Source of the DNA: Salinispora mooreana
GTDB taxonomy: Bacteria; Actinomycetota; Actinomycetes; Mycobacteriales; Micromonosporaceae
NCBI RefSeq assembly: GCF_000379065.1
Contig: NZ_KB900614.1
Location: forward strand, 2,409,149 to 2,473,148
Direction: 5' to 3'
Length of the DNA stretch: 64,000 bases
In this document: positions 7,943 to 17,114 of the stretch, one piece after another
Layout of the letters: the number at the start of each line of letters is the position of its first letter
How positions within the stretch are numbered: position 1 is the first letter of the stretch
Notes under the pieces: model-generated
The model's input: the letters and a program-made list of their open reading frames with translations, nothing else
The model's database searches: none
What the model was told of the DNA's origin: nothing
Translations under genes and position numbers: made by a program

Positions 7943-9205
7943 ATGACCAGCACACTTTGGCGACGCCTGCTGGCTGAGTTCGCCGGCACCGCCCTGCTGG
8001 TCACCGCCGTGGTCAGCTCCGGAATCATGGCCACCACCCTCGCCCCCGACCAGGTCGGCCTTCAGCTGCTGGCCAACTCGATCACCACCGCCTTCACCCT
8101 CGGCACGCTGATCCTGATCTTCGGACCGGTCTCCGGGGCCCACTTCAACCCGGTCGTCTCCGCCGCCGACTGGTTCCTCGGGCGACGCGCCGGCACCGGT
8201 CTGACCGCCGGCTCCCTGGGCGCCTACGGAGTGGCCCAGATCCTCGGCGGAATCGCCGGTGCGGTGCTGGCGCACCTGATGTTCGACCTCGCCGCGATCG
8301 ACTTCGCCGGCAAGGAGCGCGCCGCCTGGCACCTCTGGGTCGGTGAGGTTGTCGCCACCTCCGGGCTGGTCCTACTGATCTTCGCCCTCGCCCGGTCCGG
8401 GCGCGCGTCGGTCGCCCCGGCCGCCGTCGGCGCCTACATCGGGGCCGCGTCGTGGTTCACCTCGTCCACCTCCTTCGCCAATCCCGCGGTCACCATCGGC
8501 CGGGCGTTCTCCGACACCTTCGCCGGCATCGCCCCCACCTCGGTGCCCGGTTTCATCCTGGCCCAGCTGGCCGGACTCGCCCTCGGCGTCGGCCTGCTCA
8601 CCGCCCTCTACCCCGACGCCGGTGCCGCCGCCGACCAGGTCGTCGTCCCCGCAGAGCCGGCAGCGACGGGAAACCAGGGGCCGCCAACCAGTCGAGCGGA
8701 CCGCCGCCGCTCTCCGGGCAGGCCACCGCCCAGCTCACACCAGCTCGACGAGGGACACCTCGGGGCTGCTTCCGCCGACTCCACCGTGCCCGGCAAACCC
8801 TCGGTGCTGTTCGTCTGCCGCCACGATGCGGGCGGCTCACAGCTTGCCGCCGGTTGGCTACGCCAGCTCGCCGGCGACACCGTCGTGGTCCGCTCCGCCG
8901 GCTCCGCCCCCGCCCGCCAGGTCGACCCCGCCGCCGCGGTGGCAATGTGGGAGGTCGGCATCGACATCACCGGTCAGGTGCCGACGCTGCTGCGGCACGC
9001 GACCGCGGCGTCCGCTGAGGTCATCATCACCATCGGGTGCCACAGTGATCTTCCCGACCTTCCGGGCGGGCGCCACGAGAACTGGGACCTCGACGACCCC
9101 GCCGGCCTGGGCGTCGAGGCGATCCGCCCGATCCGCGACGAGATCCGGAACCGGGTGGAGCAACTGCTCGCAGAGCTGCGCCGCACACCAGGTAACACCC
9201 CGTAA
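7943..9205 (+). CDS. Aquaglyceroporin-arsenate reductase fusion (AqpS-ArsC type)
   Basis: An MIP channel of about 225 residues is joined by a roughly 50-residue polar linker (PPTSRADRRRSPGRPPPS region) to an arsenate-reductase domain of about 140 residues. The channel keeps two half-helix motifs, SGAHFNPVV (NPV instead of NPA) and ANPAVTIGRAF. The reductase half has the low-molecular-weight phosphatase fold: VLFVCRHDAGGSQLAAG, IGCHSDLPDLPGG and WDLDDPAG. Such fusions are known to reduce arsenate and release arsenite through the attached pore. An oddity is that the P-loop Cys-x5-Arg reads Cys-x5-Gly (Cys codon 8815-8817, Gly codon 8833-8835). The start is ATG 7943 with GGTGGGA nine bases upstream; ATG 7925 is possible. 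Confidence 0.92.
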   Translation: MTSTLWRRLLAEFAGTALLVTAVVSSGIMATTLAPDQVGLQLLANSITTAFTLGTLILIFGPVSGAHFNPVVSAADWFLGRRAGTGLTAGSLGAYGVAQILGGIAGAVLAHLMFDLAAIDFAGKERAAWHLWVGEVVATSGLVLLIFALARSGRASVAPAAVGAYIGAASWFTSSTSFANPAVTIGRAFSDTFAGIAPTSVPGFILAQLAGLALGVGLLTALYPDAGAAADQVVVPAEPAATGNQGPPTSRADRRRSPGRPPPSSHQLDEGHLGAASADSTVPGKPSVLFVCRHDAGGSQLAAGWLRQLAGDTVVVRSAGSAPARQVDPAAAVAMWEVGIDITGQVPTLLRHATAASAEVIITIGCHSDLPDLPGGRHENWDLDDPAGLGVEAIRPIRDEIRNRVEQLLAELRRTPGNTP

Positions 9206-9297
9206 CGGAGTCTTGTGAGCCGACGCTGACGGCCGTGGCGGCTGGCCCACCAAAACTGAACCATCCGCCCAGGACGGGCCGGGCCACCGCCGGCTGG

Positions 9298-10140
9298 TCA
9301 GACCAGCGCCCCGCGGGCAACCTCGCCACTCGCCACCAGTACGGCGGGCCCCGCCAACCAGCAGCCCTGGGCGGTCTGGGTCACCACCAGACGACCGCCG
9401 GGCACGTCCACGGCGACCACGCCGGCGTCCCGGCCCGCGTCCCGGAGCACGATCGCGGCCACCGCACACGCACCGGTGCCGCAGGAGCGTGTCTCCGCGC
9501 TGCCCCGCTCGTGGACCCGCATCCGGACGTGGCCATCGGTACCGTCCGTCGGGCTCTCGGGGGTGATGAACTCGACGTTGACCCCGGCCGGGAAGATCAC
9601 CGGGTCGAACTCCGGGGCCCGGGTCAGGTCGAGAGCCGCCAGCTCCAGCCCGGCCGGCACCGGGCAGACCAGGTGCGGGTTGCCGACATCCACCGCTGTG
9701 CCGGGCAGGGCCAGCCCGCCGAGCACCGCGAACGAGGTGCCGGCCAACCGAGGCCGCCGCATCTCGACCGCCAGCCCCTCCCCCTCGACCCGCGCCCGCA
9801 CCAGACCGGCGCGGGTGGCCACCGGCAGCGCCGAGTCCGACGGCACGGCCAACCCGGTCTCCAGCAGGTAGCGGACGAAGACCCGGGCGCCGTTGCCACA
9901 CATCTCGGCCACCGAGCCGTCGGAGTTCCAGTAGTCCATGAACCACTCGGCCGCATCCGCGAGGGCCGCCCCGTCGGGGTGCCGCGCGGCACGGACCACC
10001 CGCAGCACGCCGTCCCCACCGATCCCCTGCCGCCGGTCACACAAGGCCGCGACCAGGTCCGGGGTCAGCTCGAGGGTGCCGTCGGGATCGGGCAGGATCA
10101 CGAAGTCGTTGCCGGTGCCATGCCCCTTGGTGAACTCCAC
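9298..10140 (-). CDS. dapF: Diaminopimelate epimerase
   Basis: DapF converts LL- to meso-diaminopimelate for lysine and peptidoglycan synthesis. The two catalytic cysteines are present in their motifs, MCGNGARVF and RSCGTGACA, and the N-terminal substrate loop KGHGTGNDF is intact. The GTG start at 10140 gives the family N-terminus VEFTKGHGTGNDFV; longer readings upstream overlap miaA. It lies seven bases after the miaA stop, so the two are very likely co-translated, an arrangement conserved in actinobacteria. Confidence 0.96.
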   Translation of the reverse strand: MEFTKGHGTGNDFVILPDPDGTLELTPDLVAALCDRRQGIGGDGVLRVVRAARHPDGAALADAAEWFMDYWNSDGSVAEMCGNGARVFVRYLLETGLAVPSDSALPVATRAGLVRARVEGEGLAVEMRRPRLAGTSFAVLGGLALPGTAVDVGNPHLVCPVPAGLELAALDLTRAPEFDPVIFPAGVNVEFITPESPTDGTDGHVRMRVHERGSAETRSCGTGACAVAAIVLRDAGRDAGVVAVDVPGGRLVVTQTAQGCWLAGPAVLVASGEVARGALV

Positions 10141-10147
10141 GACCCCA

Positions 10148-11167
10148 TCATCGCGCAGCGGGCCGGACCACTCGCAGCGCCTCTGCCACCAACCCGGCTC
10201 CGGCCGAGTCGAGCCAGGTGATTCGCGGATCCCGGCGGAACCAGGACCGCTGGCGACGGACAAACCGGCGGGTGGCGCGGATCGTCTCCTGGTACGCCTC
10301 GGCCTCGGTCAGCTCTCCCGCCAGGAACCGCAGGACCTGCTGGTAGCCGAGGGCACGGCTGGCCGTACGCCCCGCGGCCAACCCCTGGTCGGCCAGCACC
10401 CGGGTCTCGGCCACCAGGCCGTCGGCCCACATCCGGTCCACCCGCAGCGCGATCCGCTCGTCGAGCTCAGCGGTGTCCAGGTCGACGCCGACCTGCACCG
10501 ACCGGTAGTACGGGCTGGGGTCGGGCAGCGCGGCGGCGAAGGGCGCACCGGTCAGCTCGATCACCTCCAACGCCCGGACGATCCGCCGGCCGTTGCCCGG
10601 CAGAATGTTCGCCGCCGCGTCCGGGTCAACCGCGCGCAGTCGCTCGTGCAGGGCGGCCGGGCCAGCCTGCGCCAGCTCCGCCTCCAGCCGTTGCCGGAGC
10701 ACCGGATCCGTGCCGGGGAACTCGAAGCGTTCCAGCACGGCACGGAGGTAGAGGCCCGAACCGCCGACCAGCAGGGGCACCCTCCCCCGGGCCAGGATGT
10801 CGTCAACCGCCGCGCGGGCGAGCCGCTGGTATTCGGCGACGCTGGCCGGCTCGGTCACCGGCCAGATGTCCAGCAGGTGGTGCGGCACCCCCGCACGTTC
10901 GTCGACGGTCAGCTTGGCGGTGCCGATATCCATGCCCCGGTAGAGCTGCATGGAGTCGGCGTTGACCACCTCACCGTCGAGCGCGTGGGCGAGGGCGATG
11001 CTCAACGCCGACTTGCCGGCCGCGGTCGGACCGACCACGCCCACCACCGTGCCCGCCCCCGGCGGGGCACCGTCAGCCGGCACCGTGCCCGCCCCCGGGC
11101 GGGCACCGTCAGCCACGTCGGTGGCCGCTCCCAGGCGAGCGCCGCCAGCCGGGTCGGCGGCGCTCAC
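10148..11167 (-). CDS. miaA: tRNA dimethylallyltransferase
   Basis: MiaA adds a dimethylallyl group to A37 of tRNAs, the first step towards ms2i6A; MiaB, encoded at 13589, performs the later thiolation. The P-loop VGPTAAGKSAL, the segment NADSMQLYRGMDIGTAK and the motif VGGSGLYLRAVL identify it. The GTG at 11167 overlaps the stop of the upstream gene by four bases (GTGA), indicating translational coupling. The roughly 35 residues before the P-loop are an unusual Ala/Gly/Pro-rich extension with two imperfect copies of a DGAxPGAGTV unit; a shorter start just before the P-loop cannot be excluded. Confidence 0.94.
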   Translation of the reverse strand: MSAADPAGGARLGAATDVADGARPGAGTVPADGAPPGAGTVVGVVGPTAAGKSALSIALAHALDGEVVNADSMQLYRGMDIGTAKLTVDERAGVPHHLLDIWPVTEPASVAEYQRLARAAVDDILARGRVPLLVGGSGLYLRAVLERFEFPGTDPVLRQRLEAELAQAGPAALHERLRAVDPDAAANILPGNGRRIVRALEVIELTGAPFAAALPDPSPYYRSVQVGVDLDTAELDERIALRVDRMWADGLVAETRVLADQGLAAGRTASRALGYQQVLRFLAGELTEAEAYQETIRATRRFVRRQRSWFRRDPRITWLDSAGAGLVAEALRVVRPAAR

Positions 11168-12000
11168 CGGACCGCTCCCGTCGGCGTCCAGAAGGCGACG
11201 AGGTAGGTCACCCCGTAGGGTGCCGCGGCGTAGGCCAGCTCCCCCCGCCAGGAGCCACCGGCCGCCCGGACCGCGCCGGCCAGGACCTGCCAGGGCGCGC
11301 GGCCGGTGGCCTTCAGCCCCGCCGACAGCTCCGCGTCGACCGCGCCGAGGGCGTCTGTGTCGGCATCGGCCAGTGCCCGCGTCACCGCCTGGTCGTACGG
11401 CTCGGCGCGCGGATCGTCGTAGCCGGGTGACCACTCCACCCGGCAGGCCGACCCGTCACCCAGGACGAGCAGCCCGAGCCGGCCGGACGTACCGCCGTCC
11501 GATGCGTCCCCGATCACCGAAACGGGCCCATCCGCGGTAAGCAGGCCCGCATCGAGCAGGTCTGGGTTGAGCAGGCCCGCGCCGAGGGCGGCGCAGCGGG
11601 CGGCGGGCTCGTCGGCGGCGACCGCCACCGCGGAGCGGGGCAGCGACGTACCGGCGCGACCGAGGAGCCACGCCCCGATGGTCAGACTCAGCGGCAGCCG
11701 CGCCGGCCCGACAGCGGCCGCATCAGTGCGGTCCACGGCGTCGGTTGGCGACAGCGGCACCCGCCGGTGGATCCCGTACCGATGAAACGAGCCGTGCTCC
11801 GCGGCGCCGAGGGTCACGGTCTCCGGTCCACACCCGAGCAACACGATCCGGTCCGGCTCGGCGGCGAGTAGCCGGGCCACGGCCCCGTCACAGGCCGCAC
11901 GCAGCTCGTCCAACTCGGCGGACGCGGCGCCCGCCACCTCAGGAACGAGCAGCGGCGGATGCGGGCAGACGGCGGCGGCGACCAGGGGCACGAGAGTCAC
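11164..12000 (-). CDS. Class III extradiol dioxygenase-like protein
   Basis: The protein (278 residues) starts with AAAVCPHPPLLVPEV, typical of the class III extradiol ring-cleavage dioxygenase superfamily (LigB-like), and has a central IVLLGCGPETVTLG strand. Its position directly before miaA-dapF, with a four-base overlap into miaA, is conserved in many actinobacteria (a homologue precedes miaA in mycobacteria, from memory). No experimentally defined substrate is known to me. It could be a structural homologue without ring-cleaving activity, because only part of the usual His/Glu iron site is obvious. Confidence 0.8.
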   Translation of the reverse strand: MTLVPLVAAAVCPHPPLLVPEVAGAASAELDELRAACDGAVARLLAAEPDRIVLLGCGPETVTLGAAEHGSFHRYGIHRRVPLSPTDAVDRTDAAAVGPARLPLSLTIGAWLLGRAGTSLPRSAVAVAADEPAARCAALGAGLLNPDLLDAGLLTADGPVSVIGDASDGGTSGRLGLLVLGDGSACRVEWSPGYDDPRAEPYDQAVTRALADADTDALGAVDAELSAGLKATGRAPWQVLAGAVRAAGGSWRGELAYAAAPYGVTYLVAFWTPTGAVR

Positions 12001-12269
12001 GGTAGCGGCTGGTACGAACGCACCACCGCGCGCCTTCCCGCGGCCGGACCCCGGGATTCCGACTACCGACGGGTACGCCCGAACGGAGGTTCCGACACTC
12101 GCCCGTCCAGCCCCGTCGGGGCGCTAGGACACCGTATGGTCACGGTCGGCGATAGGCGCTCGACGGGGGCGGGGGCACACCTGTGACAATGCCGTAAGAG
12201 AACGTTGGGCTGCGCCGTGGCGGCGCTCGCGGGACTGACCCGTGACGCCGGGAGAACGAGGATGGGCAC

Positions 12270-13478
12270 ATGAGCGACTGGACTGCCTTCGGACGGGTGG
12301 ACGCAGACGGCACCGTCTACGTGAAAACCGCTGAGGGCGAGCGGGTGGTCGGTTCCTGGCAGGCAGGTGCGCCGGAGGAGGGGCTGGCGCACTTCGCCCG
12401 CCGGTTCGCCGATCTGATCACCGAGGTGGAGCTGACCGAGGCGAGACTCAACTCGGGCGCGGCTGATGCGAGCCACTCGCTCAGCACGATCCGCCGGCTA
12501 CGCGCCTCGCTGGCCGAGGCGCACGTCGTCGGCGACATCGACGGCCTCGCCAACCGGTTGGATCGGCTCGCCACCCTCGCCGAGGAGAAGGCAACCGAGG
12601 CTCGGGCCGCCCGCGACGCCGCGCGGAGCGAGGCCCTCGCCCGCAAGACCGCGCTGGTTGAGGAGGCCGAGAAGCTGGCCGCCGAGTCGACCGGCTGGAA
12701 GACCGCCGGCGACCGGTTCAAGGAGATCCTCGGGGAGTGGAAGTCGATCCGCGGGGTGGACCGGAAGACCGACGGTGAGCTGTGGAAGCGGTTCGCGGCG
12801 GCCCGGGATGGCTTCACCCGCCGCCGGGGCGCCCACTTCGCCTCGCTGGACGCGCAGCGTAAGCAGGCGCAGGCGATCAAGGAGGAGTTGGTCGTCGAGG
12901 CCGAGAAGCTCCAGGATTCGACCGAGTGGGCCCACACCGCCGGCCAGCTCAAGGAGCTGATGAACCAGTGGCGCGTCGCGCCCCGGGCGTCGAAGGAGGC
13001 TGAGCAGCGGCTCTGGGAGAAGTTCCGGGCCGCGCAGGACGCGTTCTTCACCCGGCGCAGCGAGGTCTTCTCCGCCCGCGACAACGAGCAGCGCGCCAAC
13101 CTGGAGCGCAAGCAGGCGCTCCTGACTGAGGCCGAGGCTCTGGATGTCGACGGTGACCCGAAGGGCGCGCAGGCGAAACTCCGGGAGATCCAGGCGCAGT
13201 GGCACGAGGCCGGACGGGTGCCCCGGGAGGCGACGGGGGGCCTGGAGCGTCGACTGCGCGCGGTCGACGACAAGGTTCGCGAGGTGATGGACTCCGCGTG
13301 GCGGCGCACCTCTCCGCAGGACAACCCCCTGCTCGCGCAGATGCGGGCGCAGGTCACCGAGGCCGAGGAGCGGTTGGCCCGGGCCAAGGCCGCCGGGGAC
13401 GCCCGGCGGGTCCGCGACGCCGAGCAGGCCCTCAGTTCCAAGCGGCAGTTCCTCAGCCTGGCCGAGCAGTCCAGCTGA
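12270..13478 (+). CDS. DUF349-domain coiled-coil protein
   Basis: The 402-residue protein has repeated helical DUF349 segments of about 70 residues, each with a pattern like W(K/R)xI/xAPRxxxxxLWxxFRAAxDxFxxRR (visible at WKSIRGVDRKTDGELWKRF and WRVAPRASKEAEQRLWEKF). It is strongly charged and Ala-rich, so it is probably a rod-like coiled coil. The cellular function is unknown to me; homologues occur next to miaA/miaB in actinobacteria. The ATG at 12270 follows GAGG at a workable distance. It is divergent from the extradiol-like gene across a 269-base spacer, and a strong terminator follows it. Confidence 0.88.
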   Translation: MSDWTAFGRVDADGTVYVKTAEGERVVGSWQAGAPEEGLAHFARRFADLITEVELTEARLNSGAADASHSLSTIRRLRASLAEAHVVGDIDGLANRLDRLATLAEEKATEARAARDAARSEALARKTALVEEAEKLAAESTGWKTAGDRFKEILGEWKSIRGVDRKTDGELWKRFAAARDGFTRRRGAHFASLDAQRKQAQAIKEELVVEAEKLQDSTEWAHTAGQLKELMNQWRVAPRASKEAEQRLWEKFRAAQDAFFTRRSEVFSARDNEQRANLERKQALLTEAEALDVDGDPKGAQAKLREIQAQWHEAGRVPREATGGLERRLRAVDDKVREVMDSAWRRTSPQDNPLLAQMRAQVTEAEERLARAKAAGDARRVRDAEQALSSKRQFLSLAEQSS

Positions 13479-13492
13479 TTCGTTAGGCCACC

Positions 13493-13531
13493 GCCCGGGG
13501 CCCAGGTTCCTCGTGAACCTGGGCCCCGGGC
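13493..13531. terminator. Rho-independent-type bidirectional terminator
   Basis: A perfect 17-base inverted repeat (13493-13509 with 13515-13531, loop CTCGT) lies between the convergent ends of the DUF349 gene and miaB. It has a short CTTGTTC run after it on the plus strand and could stop both genes. Confidence 0.9.
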
Positions 13532-13588
13532 TTGTTCAGCCCGGGTTGCGGCAGACTCGGGGGCCAACGCGCAGCATCAGCCCCGGTG

Positions 13589-15088
13589 TCAGCAGGGGCA
13601 GGCCGACGAGGCCGCGGGGGGCGTCGGCGGCGGGGCGCCGACCGTGGGCAACCCGAGCGACACCCCAGCGGTACGGGGTCGCTGCCCCGCCTCGGCCGCG
13701 TCGCCGGCCCGGGTACGCCGGTGCGCGAGCGGCTCACCGTCGGCGTTGAGGTGGTGTGGGGCGGCGTAGGTGACGACGGTCTGCACGATGTCGCCGGGGC
13801 GGATCTGCCCGGCGAAGCTGCCGGCGTCGAAGTGCACCAGTCGGCCGTCGCGGGCCCGCCCGGACAGCCGGCCGGTGCGCTCGTCCTTGCGCCCCTCACC
13901 GACGGCCACCAGCACCTCGACGGTCTTCCCGAGCAGCCGCCGGTTCTCCGCCCAGGTGATCTCCTCGACGCAGTCGATCAGCCGCTCGTAGCGCTCCTGC
14001 ACCACCGCTTTCGGCAGCTGGTCGGCCATCGTCGCGGCGGGGGTGCCGGGGCGCTTGGAGTACTGGAAGGTGAACGCCGAGGAGAACCGCGCCGCACGGA
14101 CCACGTCGAGGGTGCGTTCGAAGTCCGCCTCGGTCTCGCCGGGAAAGCCGACGATGATGTCCGTGGTGATCGCCGCGTCCGGCATCGCCGCCCGCACCTT
14201 CTCGATGATGCCCAGGAACCGCTCCGACCGGTACGAGCGTCGCATCGCCCGCAGCATGTCGTCGGAGCCGGACTGCAGCGGCATGTGTAGCGAGGGGCAG
14301 ACGTTCGGCGTCTCGGCCATCGCGGCGATCACGTCGTCGGTGAAGTCCTTCGGGTGCGGGCTGGTGAACCGCACCCGCTCGAGACCGTCGATGTCACCGC
14401 AGGCGCGCAGCAGTTTGCCGAAGGCGTACCGGTCGCCGAACTCGATACCGTAGGAGTTGACGTTCTGCCCGAGCAGGGTCACCTCCAACACACCCTCGTC
14501 GACCAGGGCGCGTACCTCGGAGAGGATGTCGCCGGGGCGGCGGTCCCTCTCCTTGCCGCGCAGCGCCGGCACGATGCAGAACGTGCAGGTGTTGTTACAG
14601 CCCACCGAGATCGACACCCAACCGGCGTAGGTTGACTCCCGACGGGTCGGCAGGGTGCTCGGAAAGACCTCGAGGGACTCCAGGATCTCCACCTCGGCGG
14701 CGGCGTTGTGCCGGGCCCGCTCCAGCAGCACCGGCAACGACCCGATGTTGTGCGTGCCGAAGACCACGTCCACCCAGGGCGCCCGGCGGACGATCTCGCT
14801 GCGGTCCTTCTGCGCCAGGCAGCCACCCACCGCGATCTGCATCTCCGGGTGCTGGTTCTTGCGGGGACGCAGCTGACCGAGGTTGCCGTAGAGCCGGTTG
14901 TCGGCGTTCTCCCGCACGGCGCAGGTGTTGAAGACAACCACGTCCGGGGTGTCGTCGGCGGCCCCGGCCCGCAGGTAGCCGGCCTGCTCCAGGAGGCCGG
15001 AGATGCGCTCGGAGTCGTGCACGTTCATCTGGCAGCCGTAGGTGCGCACCTGGTAGGTGCGGGGGCTGCTCGCCGCTGCGGTAGTCAT
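13589..15088 (-). CDS. miaB: tRNA-2-methylthio-N6-dimethylallyladenosine synthase
   Basis: MiaB is a radical-SAM enzyme that adds the methylthio group to i6A37 in tRNA. The N-terminal cluster cysteines are in [18 protein letters not shown] and VGGCLAQ; the radical-SAM motif CNNTCTFC follows near residue 160, then the C-terminal TRAM domain ([12 protein letters not shown] to [10 protein letters not shown]). The last 50 residues are a Pro/Ala-rich tail ending in SACPC, beyond the usual end of the family. The ATG at 15088 is preferred over a GTG two codons earlier. It works in the same pathway as miaA in this window. Confidence 0.96.
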   Translation of the reverse strand: MTTAAASSPRTYQVRTYGCQMNVHDSERISGLLEQAGYLRAGAADDTPDVVVFNTCAVRENADNRLYGNLGQLRPRKNQHPEMQIAVGGCLAQKDRSEIVRRAPWVDVVFGTHNIGSLPVLLERARHNAAAEVEILESLEVFPSTLPTRRESTYAGWVSISVGCNNTCTFCIVPALRGKERDRRPGDILSEVRALVDEGVLEVTLLGQNVNSYGIEFGDRYAFGKLLRACGDIDGLERVRFTSPHPKDFTDDVIAAMAETPNVCPSLHMPLQSGSDDMLRAMRRSYRSERFLGIIEKVRAAMPDAAITTDIIVGFPGETEADFERTLDVVRAARFSSAFTFQYSKRPGTPAATMADQLPKAVVQERYERLIDCVEEITWAENRRLLGKTVEVLVAVGEGRKDERTGRLSGRARDGRLVHFDAGSFAGQIRPGDIVQTVVTYAAPHHLNADGEPLAHRRTRAGDAAEAGQRPRTAGVSLGLPTVGAPPPTPPAASSACPC

Positions 15089-15141
15089 GACCACAACAGC
15101 CTATCCGGGCTGCCCGGATGGATCGGAGTCGAGCTACCACC

Positions 15142-16023
15142 TCAGAGCTCGGGCAGAATCCCGGCTACCTGTTCGAGCACCTCCATGCTCGTTTCGAAGG
15201 GCGCCAGCCCGGGGAACGGCACGACCAGGTCGGTGATTCCCACCCGGCGGTACGTGTCGACGGTCTCTCGAAACACATCCAGGGAGGCGAGCGCCGGCGG
15301 CTCCCGGTTCACGTACATCAACAGCCGACGCAGGGTTGCCGGGTCACGACCGACGGCCTCGCAGCTGTCGACCAGCCGACGTACCTGACCCGCGACGTCG
15401 TCGGGTCGGGCCACCGGGGGAACGACTCCGTTACGCGGGGACCGGCCGTTGGTCACCCAGATCTCGCCGTGGCGCGCGGCGAGGGCCATGCCACGGGGAC
15501 CGTAGGCGGCGATGGCCAGCGGAATGGGTGCGGGCGGGGCGTCCGCCGGCGTGATGGGTGCCTGCCGCGCCCGGTAGTACTTGCCGTCGGCGTCGGTGAC
15601 GGGGTTGGACAGCAGCTTGGCCATCAACTCCACGAACTCGGCGAACCGCTCGGCGCGTTCGTTGGCTGTCCACTCCTGCTCCTGGCCGAGGCTGATCGCG
15701 TCGATTCCACTCCCACCGGCACCGATACCCAGGATGAAGCGCCCGCCGCTGAGGTCGTTGAGGGTGACGACCTCCTTGGCGTACGGCACCGGGTGGCGAA
15801 GGTTCGGCGACGAGACGAGCGTGCCGAACTGGATCCGACGGGTGACGACCGCCGCGGCGGCCAGTGTCGGCACCGCCGAATACCACTCTTTCCCGACCAT
15901 GTCCTGCCAGGCGAGGTGATCGTTCGTCCAGGCATGGGCGAACCCCATCTCGTCAACGGTTCGCCACATCTCCTGAGCCTGCGCCCAGGAGGCGGACGGC
16001 AGGATGAGCACTCCCACCCGCAT
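15142..16023 (-). CDS. Luciferase-like (LLM class) F420-dependent oxidoreductase
   Basis: The start MRVGVLILPSASWAQAQEMW, the strand LGIGAGGSGIDA and the overall layout fit the bacterial luciferase-like TIM-barrel family. In actinobacteria these mostly use reduced coenzyme F420 rather than FMN. The substrate cannot be told from sequence. I chose ATG 16023, which gives the usual N-terminus; an earlier start would add 20 unrelated residues. It stands 54 bases upstream of miaB on the same strand and may be read with it. Confidence 0.85.
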   Translation of the reverse strand: MRVGVLILPSASWAQAQEMWRTVDEMGFAHAWTNDHLAWQDMVGKEWYSAVPTLAAAAVVTRRIQFGTLVSSPNLRHPVPYAKEVVTLNDLSGGRFILGIGAGGSGIDAISLGQEQEWTANERAERFAEFVELMAKLLSNPVTDADGKYYRARQAPITPADAPPAPIPLAIAAYGPRGMALAARHGEIWVTNGRSPRNGVVPPVARPDDVAGQVRRLVDSCEAVGRDPATLRRLLMYVNREPPALASLDVFRETVDTYRRVGITDLVVPFPGLAPFETSMEVLEQVAGILPEL

Positions 16024-16257
16024 GCTCAACAACCGGACCGGAACGTCCTCGACGTCCGGGCCGGCGCCGTCGAGCTGTCCCACCGGCTCAGCCGGGCCGG
16101 GCAGGTACGGCTCGCGAGCTGCGGTAGCTGCACGACGCCAGCCTAGCGGCTTGCCCCACTTCTTGGGCCGGTCCTCGTTTCCTCCGCGCGTGCCCCCGGC
16201 GGGCCGGCCCGGTGTCCGGCATCGCCACCACCGTGGGCGGCACCACAGCCGCGCAGG

Positions 16258-16737
16258 TCAGGCGGCAGCGAGGGCGGGTAGCACCGAGTCCGGGGCCCAG
16301 CGGGAGCGGTGGCACCGGGACCAGCCGCGACAGCCGGGGTTGGCTTCGGTGCAGAGCCGTTGGCGACTGAGCACCTCGCCGTCGTCGGTCTCCCGGACGT
16401 CGAAGTGCACCGGGCGGATCGTCCCGTCCGGGGCCACCAGCAGGTGCCGGGTCTCGTCGAGGGTGTCGTCGCGCAGGACACAGTTGCGGTCCAGCAGGCG
16501 GGCCAGGGTCGCGACGCTGGGCAGCTCGGCGAGGGTGTCCGGCACGCCGTAACAGTCAACGATCGTGGCGAACTCTCCCGGCGCCTGCCAGATGTCGCAG
16601 ACCACGGCGTATCTCGGCAGGCGCGCCGGGTCGGCGACGGCCAGTGGCATCACCACCCGGCCGAGCGCCTCGGCCAGCGCCGGCCAGACCTCCGTCGGCC
16701 GTACCTGGTCGATTCTCCAGTTCCACAGCTCGGTCAT
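16258..16737 (-). CDS. Conserved hypothetical protein, 159 residues
   Basis: I recognise no domain. The protein starts MTELWNWRIDQVRPTEVW and has three cysteines in its last 40 residues (LCTEANPGCRGWSRCHRSR), which could bind metal. The sequence DETRHLLVAPDGTIRPVHFDV suggests a small alpha/beta fold. The ATG at 16737 has an excellent ribosome site (GAGGAGG), which supports a real gene despite the lack of homology. It is followed by a 234-base spacer (16024-16257) in which I see nothing else. Confidence 0.65.
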   Translation of the reverse strand: MTELWNWRIDQVRPTEVWPALAEALGRVVMPLAVADPARLPRYAVVCDIWQAPGEFATIVDCYGVPDTLAELPSVATLARLLDRNCVLRDDTLDETRHLLVAPDGTIRPVHFDVRETDDGEVLSRQRLCTEANPGCRGWSRCHRSRWAPDSVLPALAAA

Positions 16738-17114
16738 GCCGCCTCCTCGCTGCGAGCGTCTCACCGGCCCCGGATCGGGCCTTACTGACGATGGTGGGGG
16801 GCATTTGACTCCAGTCGGGGGCAAGTTACCGGTCTGTGACCATTCCGGGCAAAATTCCCTCGAGTGATGGTGCGGTAAGCAGCGGGAAGACGACATTTTA
16901 TCGGGTATAGGGCACCACTCCGCCGTACGACACGGAGTCAACCCGGCCCGTGGGGCCCACCGAGCGGTCATGAAGGCGCCTCCCCAGCTCATCGCGGGAG
17001 GGTGTTACTGCTCCGTGACCATCTGAGCGGCCCCACGCCACATTTCCCCGCCTAGAGTTTGCCAACCGGAGGCCATTCGGTCTCCCTTCCGTGACGACAG
17101 GGACGGTGGACGAC
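16738..17114. other. Intergenic region between hypothetical gene and gluA
   Basis: About 377 bases with divergent promoters expected. On the minus strand CCCGATAAAAT (about 16897-16907) resembles a -10 region for the 16258-16737 gene; the same 11-base string occurs before the CNNM gene near 43209. On the plus strand TAGAGT (near 17054) is a weak -10 candidate for the glu operon. No gene is evident. Confidence 0.5.

Noticed and set aside
12317-13567. Long minus-strand open frame opposite the DUF349 gene
   Set aside because: Its Ser/Arg/Ala composition is typical of antisense frames, and the plus strand shows repeated family motifs.
17091-17114. GTG at 17091 as start of gluA
   Set aside because: The nearest GGAGG is about 18 bases away; the GTG at 17115 has a closer ribosome site, though either may be used.
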